A stretch of DNA of 64,000 nucleotides from Aquimarina spinulae (lineage in GTDB: Bacteria; Bacteroidota; Bacteroidia; Flavobacteriales; Flavobacteriaceae), in contig NZ_CALSBP010000002.1 in NCBI RefSeq assembly GCF_943373825.1, positions 671,501 through 735,500 on the forward strand, in the 5' to 3' direction. Positions 8,924-18,609 of this stretch are shown here, one piece after another. Positions within the stretch are counted from its first letter, which is position 1. Every line of letters starts with the position of its first letter. The notes below the pieces were generated by a model. The model saw only the letters and a program-made list of their open reading frames with translations. It was not told the origin of the DNA and ran no database searches. The translations under genes and the position numbers were made by a program.

Positions 8924-9775
8924 TTAGTACATGTACCTTAAAGCTATTCTATCATAATTACTAAATTCTCCATCTTCATTACCACTAAAACAAGCAATCA
9001 TAACAGAATCGGTATCTAAACCTTGTTGACCTGTTTGATTGGCTGTTGGTGTACCAGGAACGTGAATAGCTCCAATGCTGCCTTGTCCTTCGTTGTTAGA
9101 ATCTCTGCAATTTCTTCGACCATAATTTGTATGTCTGAAACCAACGGCATGTCCCATTTCATGAGTCATTAAATGTTCTACAACATTAGCACTATAATTA
9201 TCTATGCCACCATATATTTTGATGAATTTTCCTGGTCGACCTCCACTAGGGAATTCTGCCTGTCCTCCTGCACTTGATCCTCCAAAATTTTGAACTACAA
9301 TATCACCATTTGTGCTAGCCGAAAAAGTTAGCCTGAAAGTTAACGAAGTACTAACTGCATTATAATTATTTACCGCCCACTGTAAACCAGTACGCATTTT
9401 ACTCGTTAATGCACGGCCTCTTCCTGTATAACCGATAACATTAATTGTACGTCCTTGACTTACCAGATTTCTAGTTCTATATTGCTTAGTACCATTATCC
9501 ATTTTTTCTAAAGCCTGTTCTGCTAAATTATCAAGAGCTATAGCTATATCATGTGATTTGATTGCTTTTACTGTTGATCCATCGGGACGTTTCAGAGTTA
9601 TATATTCTGCCCCATTAGGGTTAACTCCTGCATCTAAAAGTCCTTGAATATGAGCTTTTGATAACGGTTCTTTAACAGCTTCTTCTTGTGTTTCGCTAGA
9701 AACCTCTTTTTTCTCGCAAGATGTTGTAAATCCTGCAACGATAGCGCAAAGCGCTAATAATTTGATTTTTTTCAT
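8924..9775 (-). CDS. Secreted zinc metalloprotease lipoprotein (M57/matrixin-like, HExxHxxGxxH)
   Basis: This 283-residue protein has a lipoprotein signal peptide with Cys at residue 20 (TTSC). The metzincin signature HEMGHAVGFRH occupies residues 205-215 and supplies three His ligands and the catalytic Glu. The protein resembles the dual-action HEIGH/M57 peptidases that are common in Bacteroidota. The region before it (about 40-110) is probably a propeptide. A late Cys pair (in NCRD and IACF) could form a disulfide. It is transcribed alone, with its own terminator downstream. The natural substrate is unknown. Confidence 0.85.
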   Translation of the reverse strand: MKKIKLLALCAIVAGFTTSCEKKEVSSETQEEAVKEPLSKAHIQGLLDAGVNPNGAEYITLKRPDGSTVKAIKSHDIAIALDNLAEQALEKMDNGTKQYRTRNLVSQGRTINVIGYTGRGRALTSKMRTGLQWAVNNYNAVSTSLTFRLTFSASTNGDIVVQNFGGSSAGGQAEFPSGGRPGKFIKIYGGIDNYSANVVEHLMTHEMGHAVGFRHTNYGRRNCRDSNNEGQGSIGAIHVPGTPTANQTGQQGLDTDSVMIACFSGNEDGEFSNYDRIALRYMY

Positions 9776-10316
9776 TCTAATTAAATTGAGTTTGTGTAGT
9801 TATTAAAACTAAAAAACAGAGTTTTTAAACTCTATTTTCTAAATACAATTATGTAGAAAGCCTTGAACTTTTCTAATTTTTTGCGCTTTGAAGATATGCT
9901 ATTTTCACAAAAGAATATGTTGTTTTTTTAAACTATTTATTGTAAATATCCCAAAATTATGTGATTCTTCTAAAAAATCATCAAAAAAATAACTTTTAGA
10001 TGACAAGAAAACCGATCAAATACACAGTTCATAAACGAATAAAGTGTTAAGACAAAAGGCTAATAACGATACTATAGAAAATTGAACCAAAAAGAAGAAA
10101 ATAAGTGAAAGTTTTTTCCTACGAATTGTAAAATTCAAGTTTTTAAAAATTATTAAATTTTATTTATGTTAAATATTTAACATAAATTATAAAACTATAC
10201 TTTTATTAAACAAAAAGAAAAAATTAAGGAAACTAAAAAACCAACCACATACTTTTAAGATGACTCTTTTTATAAAAAAAATCAAAACAGTATCTTTAAA
10301 AAATAATACCAAAAAA
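9776..10316. other. Intergenic region between divergent genes
   Basis: About 540 AT-rich bases separate the protease gene from the chosen start of the DUF1579-like gene. Both promoters must lie here, but I cannot pick an unambiguous TAnnTTTG with spacing to a TTG. No RNA or coding feature is supported. Confidence 0.4.
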
Positions 10317-10826
10317 ATGAAAATGCTAAATAGAGTTCTTTTTCTTCTTTTTATTGGATTTGGGTGCTTCCAAACCGTTGCTCAAGAATCAATAGATCAT
10401 AAATACAAAGAATTTAATTTTTGGATTGGAGAATGGAACGTATATAAACACAATACAGATTCTATTGTAGGAAAAAGTAAAATAGAGTCTATTATAGACA
10501 ATAAGGTAATTAAAGAGACCTATCATTCTACAACATCAAAATATCATGGTACAAGCCTGAATAAGTATAATCCCAGAACCGATAAATGGGAGCAATTTTG
10601 GGTAGATAATAGTGGCCTTACTTTACACATTACTGGCAACCTTGAAAAAGGAAAAATGATATTACAAAATGAGGTAATTACAAAAAAGGGAGTCGTATTA
10701 AATAAAATTAAGTGGCAAAAAAACAACGATACTACGGTACAACAAACCTGGTATCAAAGCACTGATAAAGGACAAAACTGGGTGGTTGTATTTGATGGCG
10801 ATTATAAACCTGTAAAAAAGAATTAA
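10317..10826 (+). CDS. DUF1579-like secreted protein
   Basis: The frame opens at 10260, but the ATG at 10317 gives a clean Sec signal peptide (MKMLNRVLFLLFIGFG, cleavage near VAQ/ES), so I choose it; the product is then 169 residues. The motif FWIGEWNVY and the repeated beta-strand pattern (NKYNPRTDKWEQFWVD, GQNWVVVFDGDY) resemble the DUF1579 family of small beta-barrel-like proteins. The biochemical role is not known. Its stop codon overlaps the stop of rimO on the other strand: the two convergent genes share a TTAA at 10823-10826, so there is no room for a separate terminator. Confidence 0.75.
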   Translation: MKMLNRVLFLLFIGFGCFQTVAQESIDHKYKEFNFWIGEWNVYKHNTDSIVGKSKIESIIDNKVIKETYHSTTSKYHGTSLNKYNPRTDKWEQFWVDNSGLTLHITGNLEKGKMILQNEVITKKGVVLNKIKWQKNNDTTVQQTWYQSTDKGQNWVVVFDGDYKPVKKN

Positions 10827-12124
10827 ATTACCTCGCCATATAAATCAAAATCCTCTGCTTCATTTATTTTTACTGTTGCAAAATCACCTGTTTTAAGGTA
10901 ATACTTAGATGCATTTATTAGGACTTCATTATCCACATCTGGGGAGTCAAACTCGGTACGACCAACAAAATAATTTCCCTCTTTACGATCCACAATTATT
11001 CTAAATTCTTGCCCAATTTTTTGTTGGTTTAGCTCCCATGAGATTTGTGATTGGATCTCCATAATCTCGTTAGCTCTTTCTATTTTTATTTCTTCGGGCA
11101 CATCATCTTCCAGGTTAAAAGCATGAGTATTTTCTTCATGAGAATATGTGAAGCATCCCAAACGTTCAAAACGCATTTCTTTTACCCAAGCTCTTAAGGT
11201 TTCAAAATCTTCCTGCGTTTCTCCTGGATATCCAACAATAAGTGTGGTACGAATAGCCATTTCGGGAACAGCTTCTCTAAACTCTTCGAGAAGTTTTGTT
11301 GTTTTTGCTTTGGTAGTTCCTCGTCGCATCGATTTTAGTATCGGGTCAGAAATATGCTGTAATGGTATATCGATATAATTACATACTTTTGGTTCTTCTT
11401 TCATTACATTAAGCACTTCCATAGGAAACCCCGTCGGAAACGCATAATGCAAACGTATCCATTCTATTCCGTCAACCTTTACTAATGCTCTTAGTAAATC
11501 TGCTAATTTTCTTTCTTTATAAAGATCTAATCCATAATAGGTTAAATCCTGTGCAATCAGAACCAATTCTTTTACTCCATCTGCAGCTAACTTTTCTGCT
11601 TCTATCACTAATTCTTCAATAGGTGTAGATTTATGAGTACCTCTCATCAAAGGTATTGCACAGAAAGAGCAAGGGCGGTCACATCCTTCGGCAATTTTGA
11701 GATATGCATAATTTTTTGGAGTTGTAGTTAATCGTTCTCCAATCAATTCATGTTTATAATCGGCTCCCAAAGCTTTTAATAATCCAGGAAGCTCTGTAGT
11801 ACCAAAATATTGATCTACATCAGGAATTTCTTCCTCCAAATCCGGCTTATATCGTTCGGATAAACAACCTGTAACAAAAACCTTATCTACTACTCCTTCT
11901 TCTTTTTTCTGTACATACTCTAAAATAGTATTTACAGATTCTTCTTTGGCATTAGCAATAAAACCACACGTATTAATGACAACAATATTTCCTTCCTCTT
12001 CATGAACAACTTCTTTATTATTGGCTCGCAGTTGCCCCATTAACACCTCACTATCATATACATTTTTACTACATCCTAGTGTAACTACATTGATTTTGTT
12101 CTTCTTTAATGTCTTTGTTCTCAT
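10823..12124 (-). CDS. rimO: Ribosomal protein S12 methylthiotransferase RimO
   Basis: RimO is a radical-SAM enzyme that adds a methylthio group to an Asp of ribosomal protein S12. I choose the ATG at 12124 (MRTKTLKKNK, 433 residues, normal length); the longer frame up to 12220 would add a 32-residue extension without family support. The UPF0004 domain cysteines are C18, C53 and C87. The radical-SAM cluster motif CDRPCSFC is at residues 148-155, and a C-terminal TRAM-like domain follows. In other Bacteroidota this gene usually sits near ftsY; here about 13.6 kb of accessory DNA separates them. Confidence 0.96.
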   Translation of the reverse strand: MRTKTLKKNKINVVTLGCSKNVYDSEVLMGQLRANNKEVVHEEEGNIVVINTCGFIANAKEESVNTILEYVQKKEEGVVDKVFVTGCLSERYKPDLEEEIPDVDQYFGTTELPGLLKALGADYKHELIGERLTTTPKNYAYLKIAEGCDRPCSFCAIPLMRGTHKSTPIEELVIEAEKLAADGVKELVLIAQDLTYYGLDLYKERKLADLLRALVKVDGIEWIRLHYAFPTGFPMEVLNVMKEEPKVCNYIDIPLQHISDPILKSMRRGTTKAKTTKLLEEFREAVPEMAIRTTLIVGYPGETQEDFETLRAWVKEMRFERLGCFTYSHEENTHAFNLEDDVPEEIKIERANEIMEIQSQISWELNQQKIGQEFRIIVDRKEGNYFVGRTEFDSPDVDNEVLINASKYYLKTGDFATVKINEAEDFDLYGEVI

Positions 12125-12275
12125 ATCTTCCGGATAAAGGTGTGCAAAGATACAAGGATTAACCAAAGTATACGGCATAAATTCAATAACTATATCAGTA
12201 TAATCCAGATTATACCACAAAACATCAATTAAACCTTTTGTATATTGTAGAGTCCAAGTCTACAAAACCCAACCT

Positions 12276-13379
12276 ATGAAAACGAAATCTATACCATTTC
12301 TGGTTTTGATATTGTGCTTTACTCTATCTTGTTCTGATAATGAGTCTATAGAAACAATAGATAATGAAACGATTAATATCGATTCTAACACCTTATATTT
12401 TCCGCCTATTGATTCAGATACCTGGGAAACTATATCTACTCAAGAATTAGGATGGAATATCAATAATGAGCAGCCACTATATGATTTCCTTGAAACCAAA
12501 AACACTAAAGCGTTTATCATTCTTAAAAATGGAAAAATTGTTATTGAAAAATACTTTAACGGAGGATCAGTTTCTGACAATAACCCCTGGTACTCGGCAG
12601 GAAAAACTTTAACTGCATTTACAGTCGGAATAGCCCAACAAGAGAATTTACTAAATATTAATGACATTTCGGCAACGTTCCTGGGGACCGAATGGGCTAA
12701 TATTACTACCGAACAAGAAAATGCAATAACGGTTAGAAATCATTTAACCATGACAACAGGTTTAGATTATAATGTTTTAAATCAGAACTGTACAGATTCT
12801 GCCTGCTTTACCTACCTTAATGATCCTGGTAATTTTTGGTATTATCATAATGCTTCATATACGATACTAAAAGATATCATTTCGGGAGCTACTAATCAGG
12901 AGTATAGCACTTATTTTGATTCAAAAATCAAAAATAAAATAGGAATGAACGGTACATGGATTACTCTTGGTTATGTAAACATTTACTATAGTACAGCTAG
13001 AAGTATGTCTCGTTTTGGTTTGCTAAACCTAAATAAAGGAACCTGGGATACTACAGAAATTCTTACTGATCAAAATTATTTTACACAAATGACCTCTACT
13101 TCTCAGACGTTAAATCAATCCTATGGTTATTTATGGTGGTTAAATGGAAAATCAAGTTATAGGATTCCTGGATTTGAAAATGAATTCATTGGGTCACTAA
13201 TCCCCGATGCTCCAGAAGATCTTATAGCAGGTCTGGGTAAAAACGATCAAAAACTATATATCGTTCCTAGTCAAAATCTGGTTATCGTAAGAATGGGTGA
13301 TGATACGGGGGGTTCATTATTAGGGCCTTCTGGATTTGATAATGAATTATGGGAAAAAATTAATCTACTTATAAATTAA
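12276..13379 (+). CDS. Serine hydrolase, beta-lactamase class C-like lipoprotein
   Basis: This 367-residue protein has a lipoprotein signal peptide (Cys at residue 19, TLSCSD). The nucleophile motif SxxK is SAGK at residues 107-110, and a YxN-type motif appears in WYYHNASY. This is the penicillin-binding-protein/esterase EstB-like fold with a periplasmic or surface location. Substrates in this family are peptidoglycan peptides, esters or beta-lactams; the sequence does not decide. It is convergent with the TonB receptor gene, with only 8 bp between the stops. Confidence 0.85.
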   Translation: MKTKSIPFLVLILCFTLSCSDNESIETIDNETINIDSNTLYFPPIDSDTWETISTQELGWNINNEQPLYDFLETKNTKAFIILKNGKIVIEKYFNGGSVSDNNPWYSAGKTLTAFTVGIAQQENLLNINDISATFLGTEWANITTEQENAITVRNHLTMTTGLDYNVLNQNCTDSACFTYLNDPGNFWYYHNASYTILKDIISGATNQEYSTYFDSKIKNKIGMNGTWITLGYVNIYYSTARSMSRFGLLNLNKGTWDTTEILTDQNYFTQMTSTSQTLNQSYGYLWWLNGKSSYRIPGFENEFIGSLIPDAPEDLIAGLGKNDQKLYIVPSQNLVIVRMGDDTGGSLLGPSGFDNELWEKINLLIN

Positions 13380-13387
13380 TTCGGTTT

Positions 13388-15943
13388 TTAAAAAGAAACT
13401 CGAAAAACTACATTAGGAGTAACTCCTAATGTAGTTTTTCGAGTTTCTTGAGGGATCTTTTCTTCATTTAATGAATAATAATTCGTAATGGTATTTTTAT
13501 TATTAGTAACATTCCAAATGGATACACCAGTATGTGCTTTGATTCTTTTAGTTAAGTTAAAATCATAAACTGCCGAAAAGTCTAATCTAAAATACTCCTG
13601 TAATCTATCACTATTAGCTCTGTCATAATTAATTTCTTCTTCAACAACAGGTTCTGATAGTACTGGTCTAGTTGTTGGCAGTCCTGAATTCCAATTAAGT
13701 CCTGCCGAAATTTTAAATGCTTTAAATGAATAGGCTCCTCCCCAAGTAATAGAATGTGTAATATCTATATTGTTAGGGAATTCTCTTTCTTTAAAGGTTT
13801 CAAAGGCATATTCGTTATTGGTATATGAATAGCTTAGCCACGTACTGATATTTACAAACCGTTTATTAACCAAGAACTCTAATCCACTAACAGTAAAATC
13901 ACCAATAGATCTTACAAATTCATACTGGTTTTGAAATCCCTGGCTTCTTGAGGTGATACCATCTATCATTTTATGATACCCTTCTGCTGTTACCAACCAA
14001 CCTTTCCGGTTATATTGTAATCCTAATGAAATCTGCTTACTTTTGATTACAGGTACATCAACATCATTTGCCAAGATCCATCTTCGTTTCTCAATACCCA
14101 AAAAATCATTCTGAAAATTAATCACCTGAGAGGTATTTTGATGTTTAAATTCGCCCAACACTTCTAGATTAATATATTTACCTATACGTTGATTATACCT
14201 CACTCTAGGTTCAATAAAATGGGTATTAAACTTTTCATTATAAGTATACCGAACACCTAGACTAAGAAATAACCTTTTATCTTTTGTTTTATAATTAGCT
14301 TGAGAAAATAAACCATGTGTTCGGATTACTCTAACTTGTTGCTCAATAAAAATGGGAACATCAACATCATTTAAATTCGTGATTCCAGTTTCGATAAATT
14401 GATATCCATTTTGAAGAGACATATTTTTATTGAACTTATAAGATGTATTAAGTTTAACTCCTGTTTCAGAAACTTTATTCTCTTGCAAGAACCGCTGTCC
14501 TTGTTGAAGATTTGCATTTGTAGATCTTAATTTATAATCTGTTTCGTACAACTGTAAAGAAGAAATAAAATTTTCATTCCAATTTCTTTCATACCAGATA
14601 CCTCCAGCAATACTATTTTGCGTAATGTTGCTTTGGCGAGAAACTGGCTCCAAATTTATAGCTGTATTTTCAGTAAAGACTAAGCGGTTATTAATCAACA
14701 AAAAATTGGCTCTCACTTTATCTCTGTCTGAAAATTCATAATTCCATCTTATATTAGCATCATAAAAGTCAAACTCTATATTAGAGTTTGACACTTCTTC
14801 TTCATTATTGTTGTCTAATTCACTATCCTGCGATATCCTATCAAAATAACTAGAATATGTAGGTGTTTTCAAGAATTCATTAATCGATTTTCTAGTAGAA
14901 AGTTGTAAAGAAGATTTTTTACCAATCGGAATATCAGTAAAAGCGTCAACATTAATCATATTTACACCTATACTAGCTGAGAAATCATTATTAACTTTAG
15001 AGTCTGAATTCATTATAATTGTTCCTGAAATTCCATCTGTATGTTCTGAATGCGTTCCATTTTTTATTAGGGTAGCTTTTGACGTTATATTTGGGTTAAA
15101 AACGGATATCAATCCAAAAAAATGACCCGATTGGTACATTTTTATGCCATCCCACATAATCAGGTTTTGATCATGGGTCCCTCCTCTTATATTTATATTT
15201 GAAACCGTTTCATCTGCACTTTGAACTCCTGGTAAAGCCTGTATTGTTTGTAATACATCAGTTTCAATAAGTCCTGGAAGAATTCCGAAATTTGAATAAT
15301 CTATCTTAAACCCTCCTACATTAGTTTTACTTATTCCTTTTGTTATATAATTTTTAAGAATGATTTCTTGTAAATCAACAGTTTTCAGTTCTGGATAAAT
15401 AGTTAAGCAACTATCGCTGTGAAAAGACGTTATAGAAAGAGTTAAGGTTTGATACCCCAAATGATCGATCGTAATATTTTTTTGATCTTCTTTAACCTCA
15501 AGTTCAAAATATCCTTGTTCATTACTAATTGCCGATACATTTTCACTTTGAATTGTAGCACTTTGTATAGGGGTGCCTATGCTGGTTTTAATTTCTCCAC
15601 AGATTACCAATGATTTATTACGTTTATTAATTGAAACAAAATTATTCGCCAGAATGGTAAAAATAAGATGGGTTTCTTTTTCGAGGTAGCTAAGAGCTTC
15701 TTCAAACGTTAGATCACTATGCGGGGATATAACAACTATATTTTCAATAACATCGTTTGCATACGTAAACTGAAATGGATAGCGATATTCTAAATCATAA
15801 ATAATGGCGGCAAGAGGTTGTTTCTTGATTTCGTTCTGACCATAAATGTTTACACAAAAGGCAAAAAACAATACCCCAATGTAACTGGTATTCTTTACAT
15901 TACTCTTTACTTTTTTGGAATGTAATATGATTAGACGTATCAA
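13388..15943 (-). CDS. TonB-dependent outer-membrane receptor with an STN domain
   Basis: This protein is about 851 residues. After the signal peptide comes an STN (secretin/TonB N-terminal) domain, at about 45-105, which signals to FecR-type anti-sigma factors. Then come a carboxypeptidase-like regulatory domain (about 112-190), a plug with the NIRGGTHDQN motif, and a 22-strand-type barrel ending in Phe. No ATG is available: the frame opens with TTG at 15943, which overlaps the fecR-like gene by 44 bp, suggesting translational coupling. It forms a cell-surface signalling module with the anti-sigma and sigma genes upstream. Its ligand is not evident. The last codons are also a large palindrome (13393-13449). 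Confidence 0.9.
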   Translation of the reverse strand: MIRLIILHSKKVKSNVKNTSYIGVLFFAFCVNIYGQNEIKKQPLAAIIYDLEYRYPFQFTYANDVIENIVVISPHSDLTFEEALSYLEKETHLIFTILANNFVSINKRNKSLVICGEIKTSIGTPIQSATIQSENVSAISNEQGYFELEVKEDQKNITIDHLGYQTLTLSITSFHSDSCLTIYPELKTVDLQEIILKNYITKGISKTNVGGFKIDYSNFGILPGLIETDVLQTIQALPGVQSADETVSNINIRGGTHDQNLIMWDGIKMYQSGHFFGLISVFNPNITSKATLIKNGTHSEHTDGISGTIIMNSDSKVNNDFSASIGVNMINVDAFTDIPIGKKSSLQLSTRKSINEFLKTPTYSSYFDRISQDSELDNNNEEEVSNSNIEFDFYDANIRWNYEFSDRDKVRANFLLINNRLVFTENTAINLEPVSRQSNITQNSIAGGIWYERNWNENFISSLQLYETDYKLRSTNANLQQGQRFLQENKVSETGVKLNTSYKFNKNMSLQNGYQFIETGITNLNDVDVPIFIEQQVRVIRTHGLFSQANYKTKDKRLFLSLGVRYTYNEKFNTHFIEPRVRYNQRIGKYINLEVLGEFKHQNTSQVINFQNDFLGIEKRRWILANDVDVPVIKSKQISLGLQYNRKGWLVTAEGYHKMIDGITSRSQGFQNQYEFVRSIGDFTVSGLEFLVNKRFVNISTWLSYSYTNNEYAFETFKEREFPNNIDITHSITWGGAYSFKAFKISAGLNWNSGLPTTRPVLSEPVVEEEINYDRANSDRLQEYFRLDFSAVYDFNLTKRIKAHTGVSIWNVTNNKNTITNYYSLNEEKIPQETRKTTLGVTPNVVFRVSF
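13393..13449 (-). terminator. 57-bp perfect palindrome inside the 3' end of the TonB receptor gene
   Basis: The arms 13393-13420 and 13422-13449 are perfectly complementary over 28 bp with a single central base at 13421. The whole palindrome is coding: it specifies the last receptor residues, ending in the C-terminal strand VVFRVSF. On the minus strand a short T-run follows the stem (TTTCTTTTTAA). It could serve as an intrinsic terminator built into the coding sequence, placed between two convergent genes whose stops are 8 bp apart. Confidence 0.75.
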
Positions 15944-16817
15944 TTGAATAGTTTAAATCTAAAGGTAAAGTTATAGATTTTAAACCATCTTGTAAATTAT
16001 TATGAACGAAACCACCTGTAAAAATACGTTGAGTATCAATATTATCAATTGAAAAGGTCACATTATAATGCCTTTCAAACTCTTTAATTACTTCTACAAA
16101 AGGGACACTTTTAAAACTACTTGTATTACTTACCCATGATGGGAAAGAGTTCGAATTCTTCTCAAAAATAATATCATCATTAACAACTCTAATAGAACTA
16201 CCGGCAGGGATATTCTTGGTGAAATTCTTATTATGTGTTAAACTTACTAAGCCTTCAAGGCAAGTTACTTCAAAATAACCTTCACGGCTTTTTACATTAA
16301 ATTGAGTCCCCAGTACAGTAATAACCCCAGAAGATGTCACCACATCAAATCTACCACCCTTAGAGACTTTAAAAAAAGCTTCTCCGTCGAGGCTAACGCT
16401 ACGTATTTTGTTCCACTTCTTCTCATTATAACGTATTGAAGATTTTGAATTAAGAATTACCTCTGAAGCATCCGGAAGCTTAATAGTTGTCTTTTCTCCT
16501 ATAAAAGTATCTACATGTGTATCTCCAGACAAAAAGAAAAGAGATGTAATTCCTAATATAACAACTATAGTCGCAGCAATTTTAAACAATGGATTATATC
16601 TATCTATCTTTTTAACTTTAAGTTGTTTTTTATTGCGGTATTTGGAGTAAAAAGAATCTAAATCGCTAACCTCTGAAACTTCAGAAGCTTTAAACTTTTT
16701 AGCACCTTCAAGAATTTTGATATGCGAATCATAATCCTCCAAATTCTCAAAAGCTCTTCTTTCTTCCTCTAACAATTCGTCTGATAACCACTTTTTTATT
16801 AGATATTCTTTATCCAT
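15900..16817 (-). CDS. FecR family anti-sigma factor
   Basis: This 305-residue inner-membrane protein has a cytoplasmic N-terminal region, one membrane segment at about residues 78-97, and a periplasmic FecR domain (TTIKLPDASEVILNSKS, then DGEAFFKV and LGTQFNV). A C-terminal DUF4974-like domain probably contacts the receptor STN domain. In this family the protein holds an ECF sigma factor until the receptor signals. The ATG at 16817 lies 65 bp after the sigma gene, and the receptor start overlaps its 3' end by 44 bp, so the order sigma, anti-sigma, receptor is a standard operon. Confidence 0.93.
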   Translation of the reverse strand: MDKEYLIKKWLSDELLEEERRAFENLEDYDSHIKILEGAKKFKASEVSEVSDLDSFYSKYRNKKQLKVKKIDRYNPLFKIAATIVVILGITSLFFLSGDTHVDTFIGEKTTIKLPDASEVILNSKSSIRYNEKKWNKIRSVSLDGEAFFKVSKGGRFDVVTSSGVITVLGTQFNVKSREGYFEVTCLEGLVSLTHNKNFTKNIPAGSSIRVVNDDIIFEKNSNSFPSWVSNTSSFKSVPFVEVIKEFERHYNVTFSIDNIDTQRIFTGGFVHNNLQDGLKSITLPLDLNYSIDTSNHITFQKSKE

Positions 16818-16882
16818 TTCTAGGTATTCCTTTTATATATACAACAATCTAAAACCTGTTTTCCCTTTATATTATTCCAAAA

Positions 16883-17401
16883 TTATTTAAATCCGTCTAA
16901 TGTATTCTTCAATTTATTGTACGCTACATGAATTCGATTTTCAATAGCTTTTCGCGTTGTACCAAGCATTTCGGCTATTTCTGCTTGTTTTTTACCTTCC
17001 ACTTTATTCAACAAGAATGCAACACGTTGATCTTCGGTCAAAAGACTTAATGCTTTTTGATATCGTTTTAAGAATTGTTCCTGTTCGAGAATGAACTCGG
17101 GAGATTCGTTAGTATACTCTTTTGGTTTGATCTCTTTATATCTCAAAACCACTTTTTGGTGCTTGATTTCATTAAGCATCATATTATTGGCAACTGTAAA
17201 CAGAAAGCCTTTTGCTTTATCTGGAGTAACATCTTTACATTTATCCAGAAGTTTCATAAAAGTATCCTGCATCTTATCATCCGGACTTAAAGATTCTCCG
17301 AATTTATAATAGAGATATTTAAATAAATCTTTAGAATATTCTTTATAAATCACAGAAAACACAGCGTCATCGCAAACATTTTCACGTAGTTTTTCTGGCA
17401 T
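16883..17401 (-). CDS. ECF RNA polymerase sigma factor, FecI-like
   Basis: This 172-residue protein has only sigma regions 2 (about 10-80, including DDKMQDTFMKLL) and 4 (about 110-165, including the helix-turn-helix AEIAEMLGTTRKAIENR). That is the compact layout of ECF sigma factors controlling surface receptors. The ATG at 17401 is followed downstream by the fecR-like gene. The gene is divergent from the lipoprotein gene at 17504, with 102 bp between them. A degenerate copy of its 5' end is visible near 18950-19005. Confidence 0.94.
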   Translation of the reverse strand: MPEKLRENVCDDAVFSVIYKEYSKDLFKYLYYKFGESLSPDDKMQDTFMKLLDKCKDVTPDKAKGFLFTVANNMMLNEIKHQKVVLRYKEIKPKEYTNESPEFILEQEQFLKRYQKALSLLTEDQRVAFLLNKVEGKKQAEIAEMLGTTRKAIENRIHVAYNKLKNTLDGFK

Positions 17402-17503
17402 AAAACAATAAATATTTTTAATAAATGTAAAAAATATAAAATAATTAAGGGATTTTTAAACGTTAGTTGTTTTTATAATAGAAGGCTTTTCTAAAATAAA
17501 AAC
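17402..17503. promoter_or_regulatory. Divergent control region between the ECF sigma and lipoprotein genes
   Basis: The 102-bp region must hold promoters for both directions. The block AATTAAGGGATTTTTAAA, then GTTAGTTGTTTTTATAAT (about 17442-17480), is kept in a decayed second copy at about 19015-19056, which points to a functional element. A likely reading is the promoter recognised by the adjacent ECF sigma factor, but the -35/-10 assignment is inference. Confidence 0.5.
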
Positions 17504-18556
17504 ATGAAAACACAACAAAACTTTGTTTTACTTTTTTTGCCCCTGATTATATTAATCGTGTTCTCATCATGTAGAAGTGAGTCTGATATATTTATAGAAG
17601 ATTTTGAAAATCAACCAATTAAACCTACTTCAAAAGCAGCAGATTTGATGCTAAAAGTTTCTATGAATGATGGATCTACTGATAATATAATTGATAATTC
17701 TACTTGTTTTACAGTAAAATTGCCAGTTACTGTAATTGCTAATGGATCAGAAGAAATTATTAACTCCGTTGAAGATTTTCAAATCATTGAAGATATTTTT
17801 GCGGAGTTTAATAATGACACAGATGAATTAGAAATTATTTTTCCCATTACAGTTATTTTTAATGATCATACCCAGGTTAGTGTAGAAAACCAAATTGAAT
17901 TAGAAACCATAAATAGTAATTGCACAACCAACAATGAAAATATAGAATGTGTAGATTTTAAATATCCTTTCTCTATTTCTGTTTTTGATTCTCAAAGTGA
18001 ACTCCTGCAAACTATCACTTTTAAAAGTGATAAGGAATTATTTAGGTTTTTGAAAAAATTAAAAGAAGAAGACATTGCAACTATCAACTTCCCTATTACG
18101 CTCATTTTTTCTGATAATACAGAAACAACAATAACCAGCATAGAAAATTTAGAGCAAACCATTGAAGATACTATCGACAGTTGTGATGATGATGATACCA
18201 CTACTGATCTATTTACCCAAACTATTACAAAAGGAAAATGGGAAGTTCAAAAATATAAGGATAATCAAAATAATGAAACTCAAAATTACAAAGATTTTGT
18301 CTTTACTTTTTCTGAAGACGGCTCTGTATCTATAGAAAACACTGTGACCAATGAGATCATCGTTGGTAGCTGGTCTTTAATTACTAGAGCAGATGGAGGC
18401 CTTGATGCTAATTTAGAATTTGGTTCACAACCTCCTCTAGATAAACTTAACAACAGCAATTGGAATGTGAAAAAAACACAAGAAAATAGAATAATGCTAG
18501 ATGATAGAAAAGATGATGGAATTAGCAAAGACGAGTTATTTTTTAAAAAAATATAA
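17504..18556 (+). CDS. Lipoprotein with two tandem beta domains and a lipocalin-like C-terminus
   Basis: This 350-residue protein has a lipoprotein signal peptide with Cys at residue 23 (FSSC). Two related domains of about 95 residues follow. Each opens with a Cys-containing strand (CFTVKLPVTV; CVDFKYPFSI) and contains an FPIT(V/L)IF(N/S)D strand and a closing Cys. The last 110 residues (from about KGKWEVQKY) look like a lipocalin-type domain. The gene is divergent from the ECF sigma gene and probably belongs to its regulon as a surface lipoprotein partner of the TonB receptor. The function is not established. Confidence 0.8.
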   Translation: MKTQQNFVLLFLPLIILIVFSSCRSESDIFIEDFENQPIKPTSKAADLMLKVSMNDGSTDNIIDNSTCFTVKLPVTVIANGSEEIINSVEDFQIIEDIFAEFNNDTDELEIIFPITVIFNDHTQVSVENQIELETINSNCTTNNENIECVDFKYPFSISVFDSQSELLQTITFKSDKELFRFLKKLKEEDIATINFPITLIFSDNTETTITSIENLEQTIEDTIDSCDDDDTTTDLFTQTITKGKWEVQKYKDNQNNETQNYKDFVFTFSEDGSVSIENTVTNEIIVGSWSLITRADGGLDANLEFGSQPPLDKLNNSNWNVKKTQENRIMLDDRKDDGISKDELFFKKI

Positions 18557-18609
18557 TACTTAAAAGGGAAATATAGAAAAGTATTGAGTACAAATAAAAT
18601 TATAAAGTT

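Noticed and set aside
10260..10316. Upstream extension of the DUF1579-like gene
   Set aside because: The first 19 residues are strongly basic and precede a typical signal peptide that begins at the ATG at 10317.
12125..12220. N-terminal extension of RimO
   Set aside because: RimO proteins usually begin close to the first cluster-binding Cys region, and the extra 32 residues show no family similarity.
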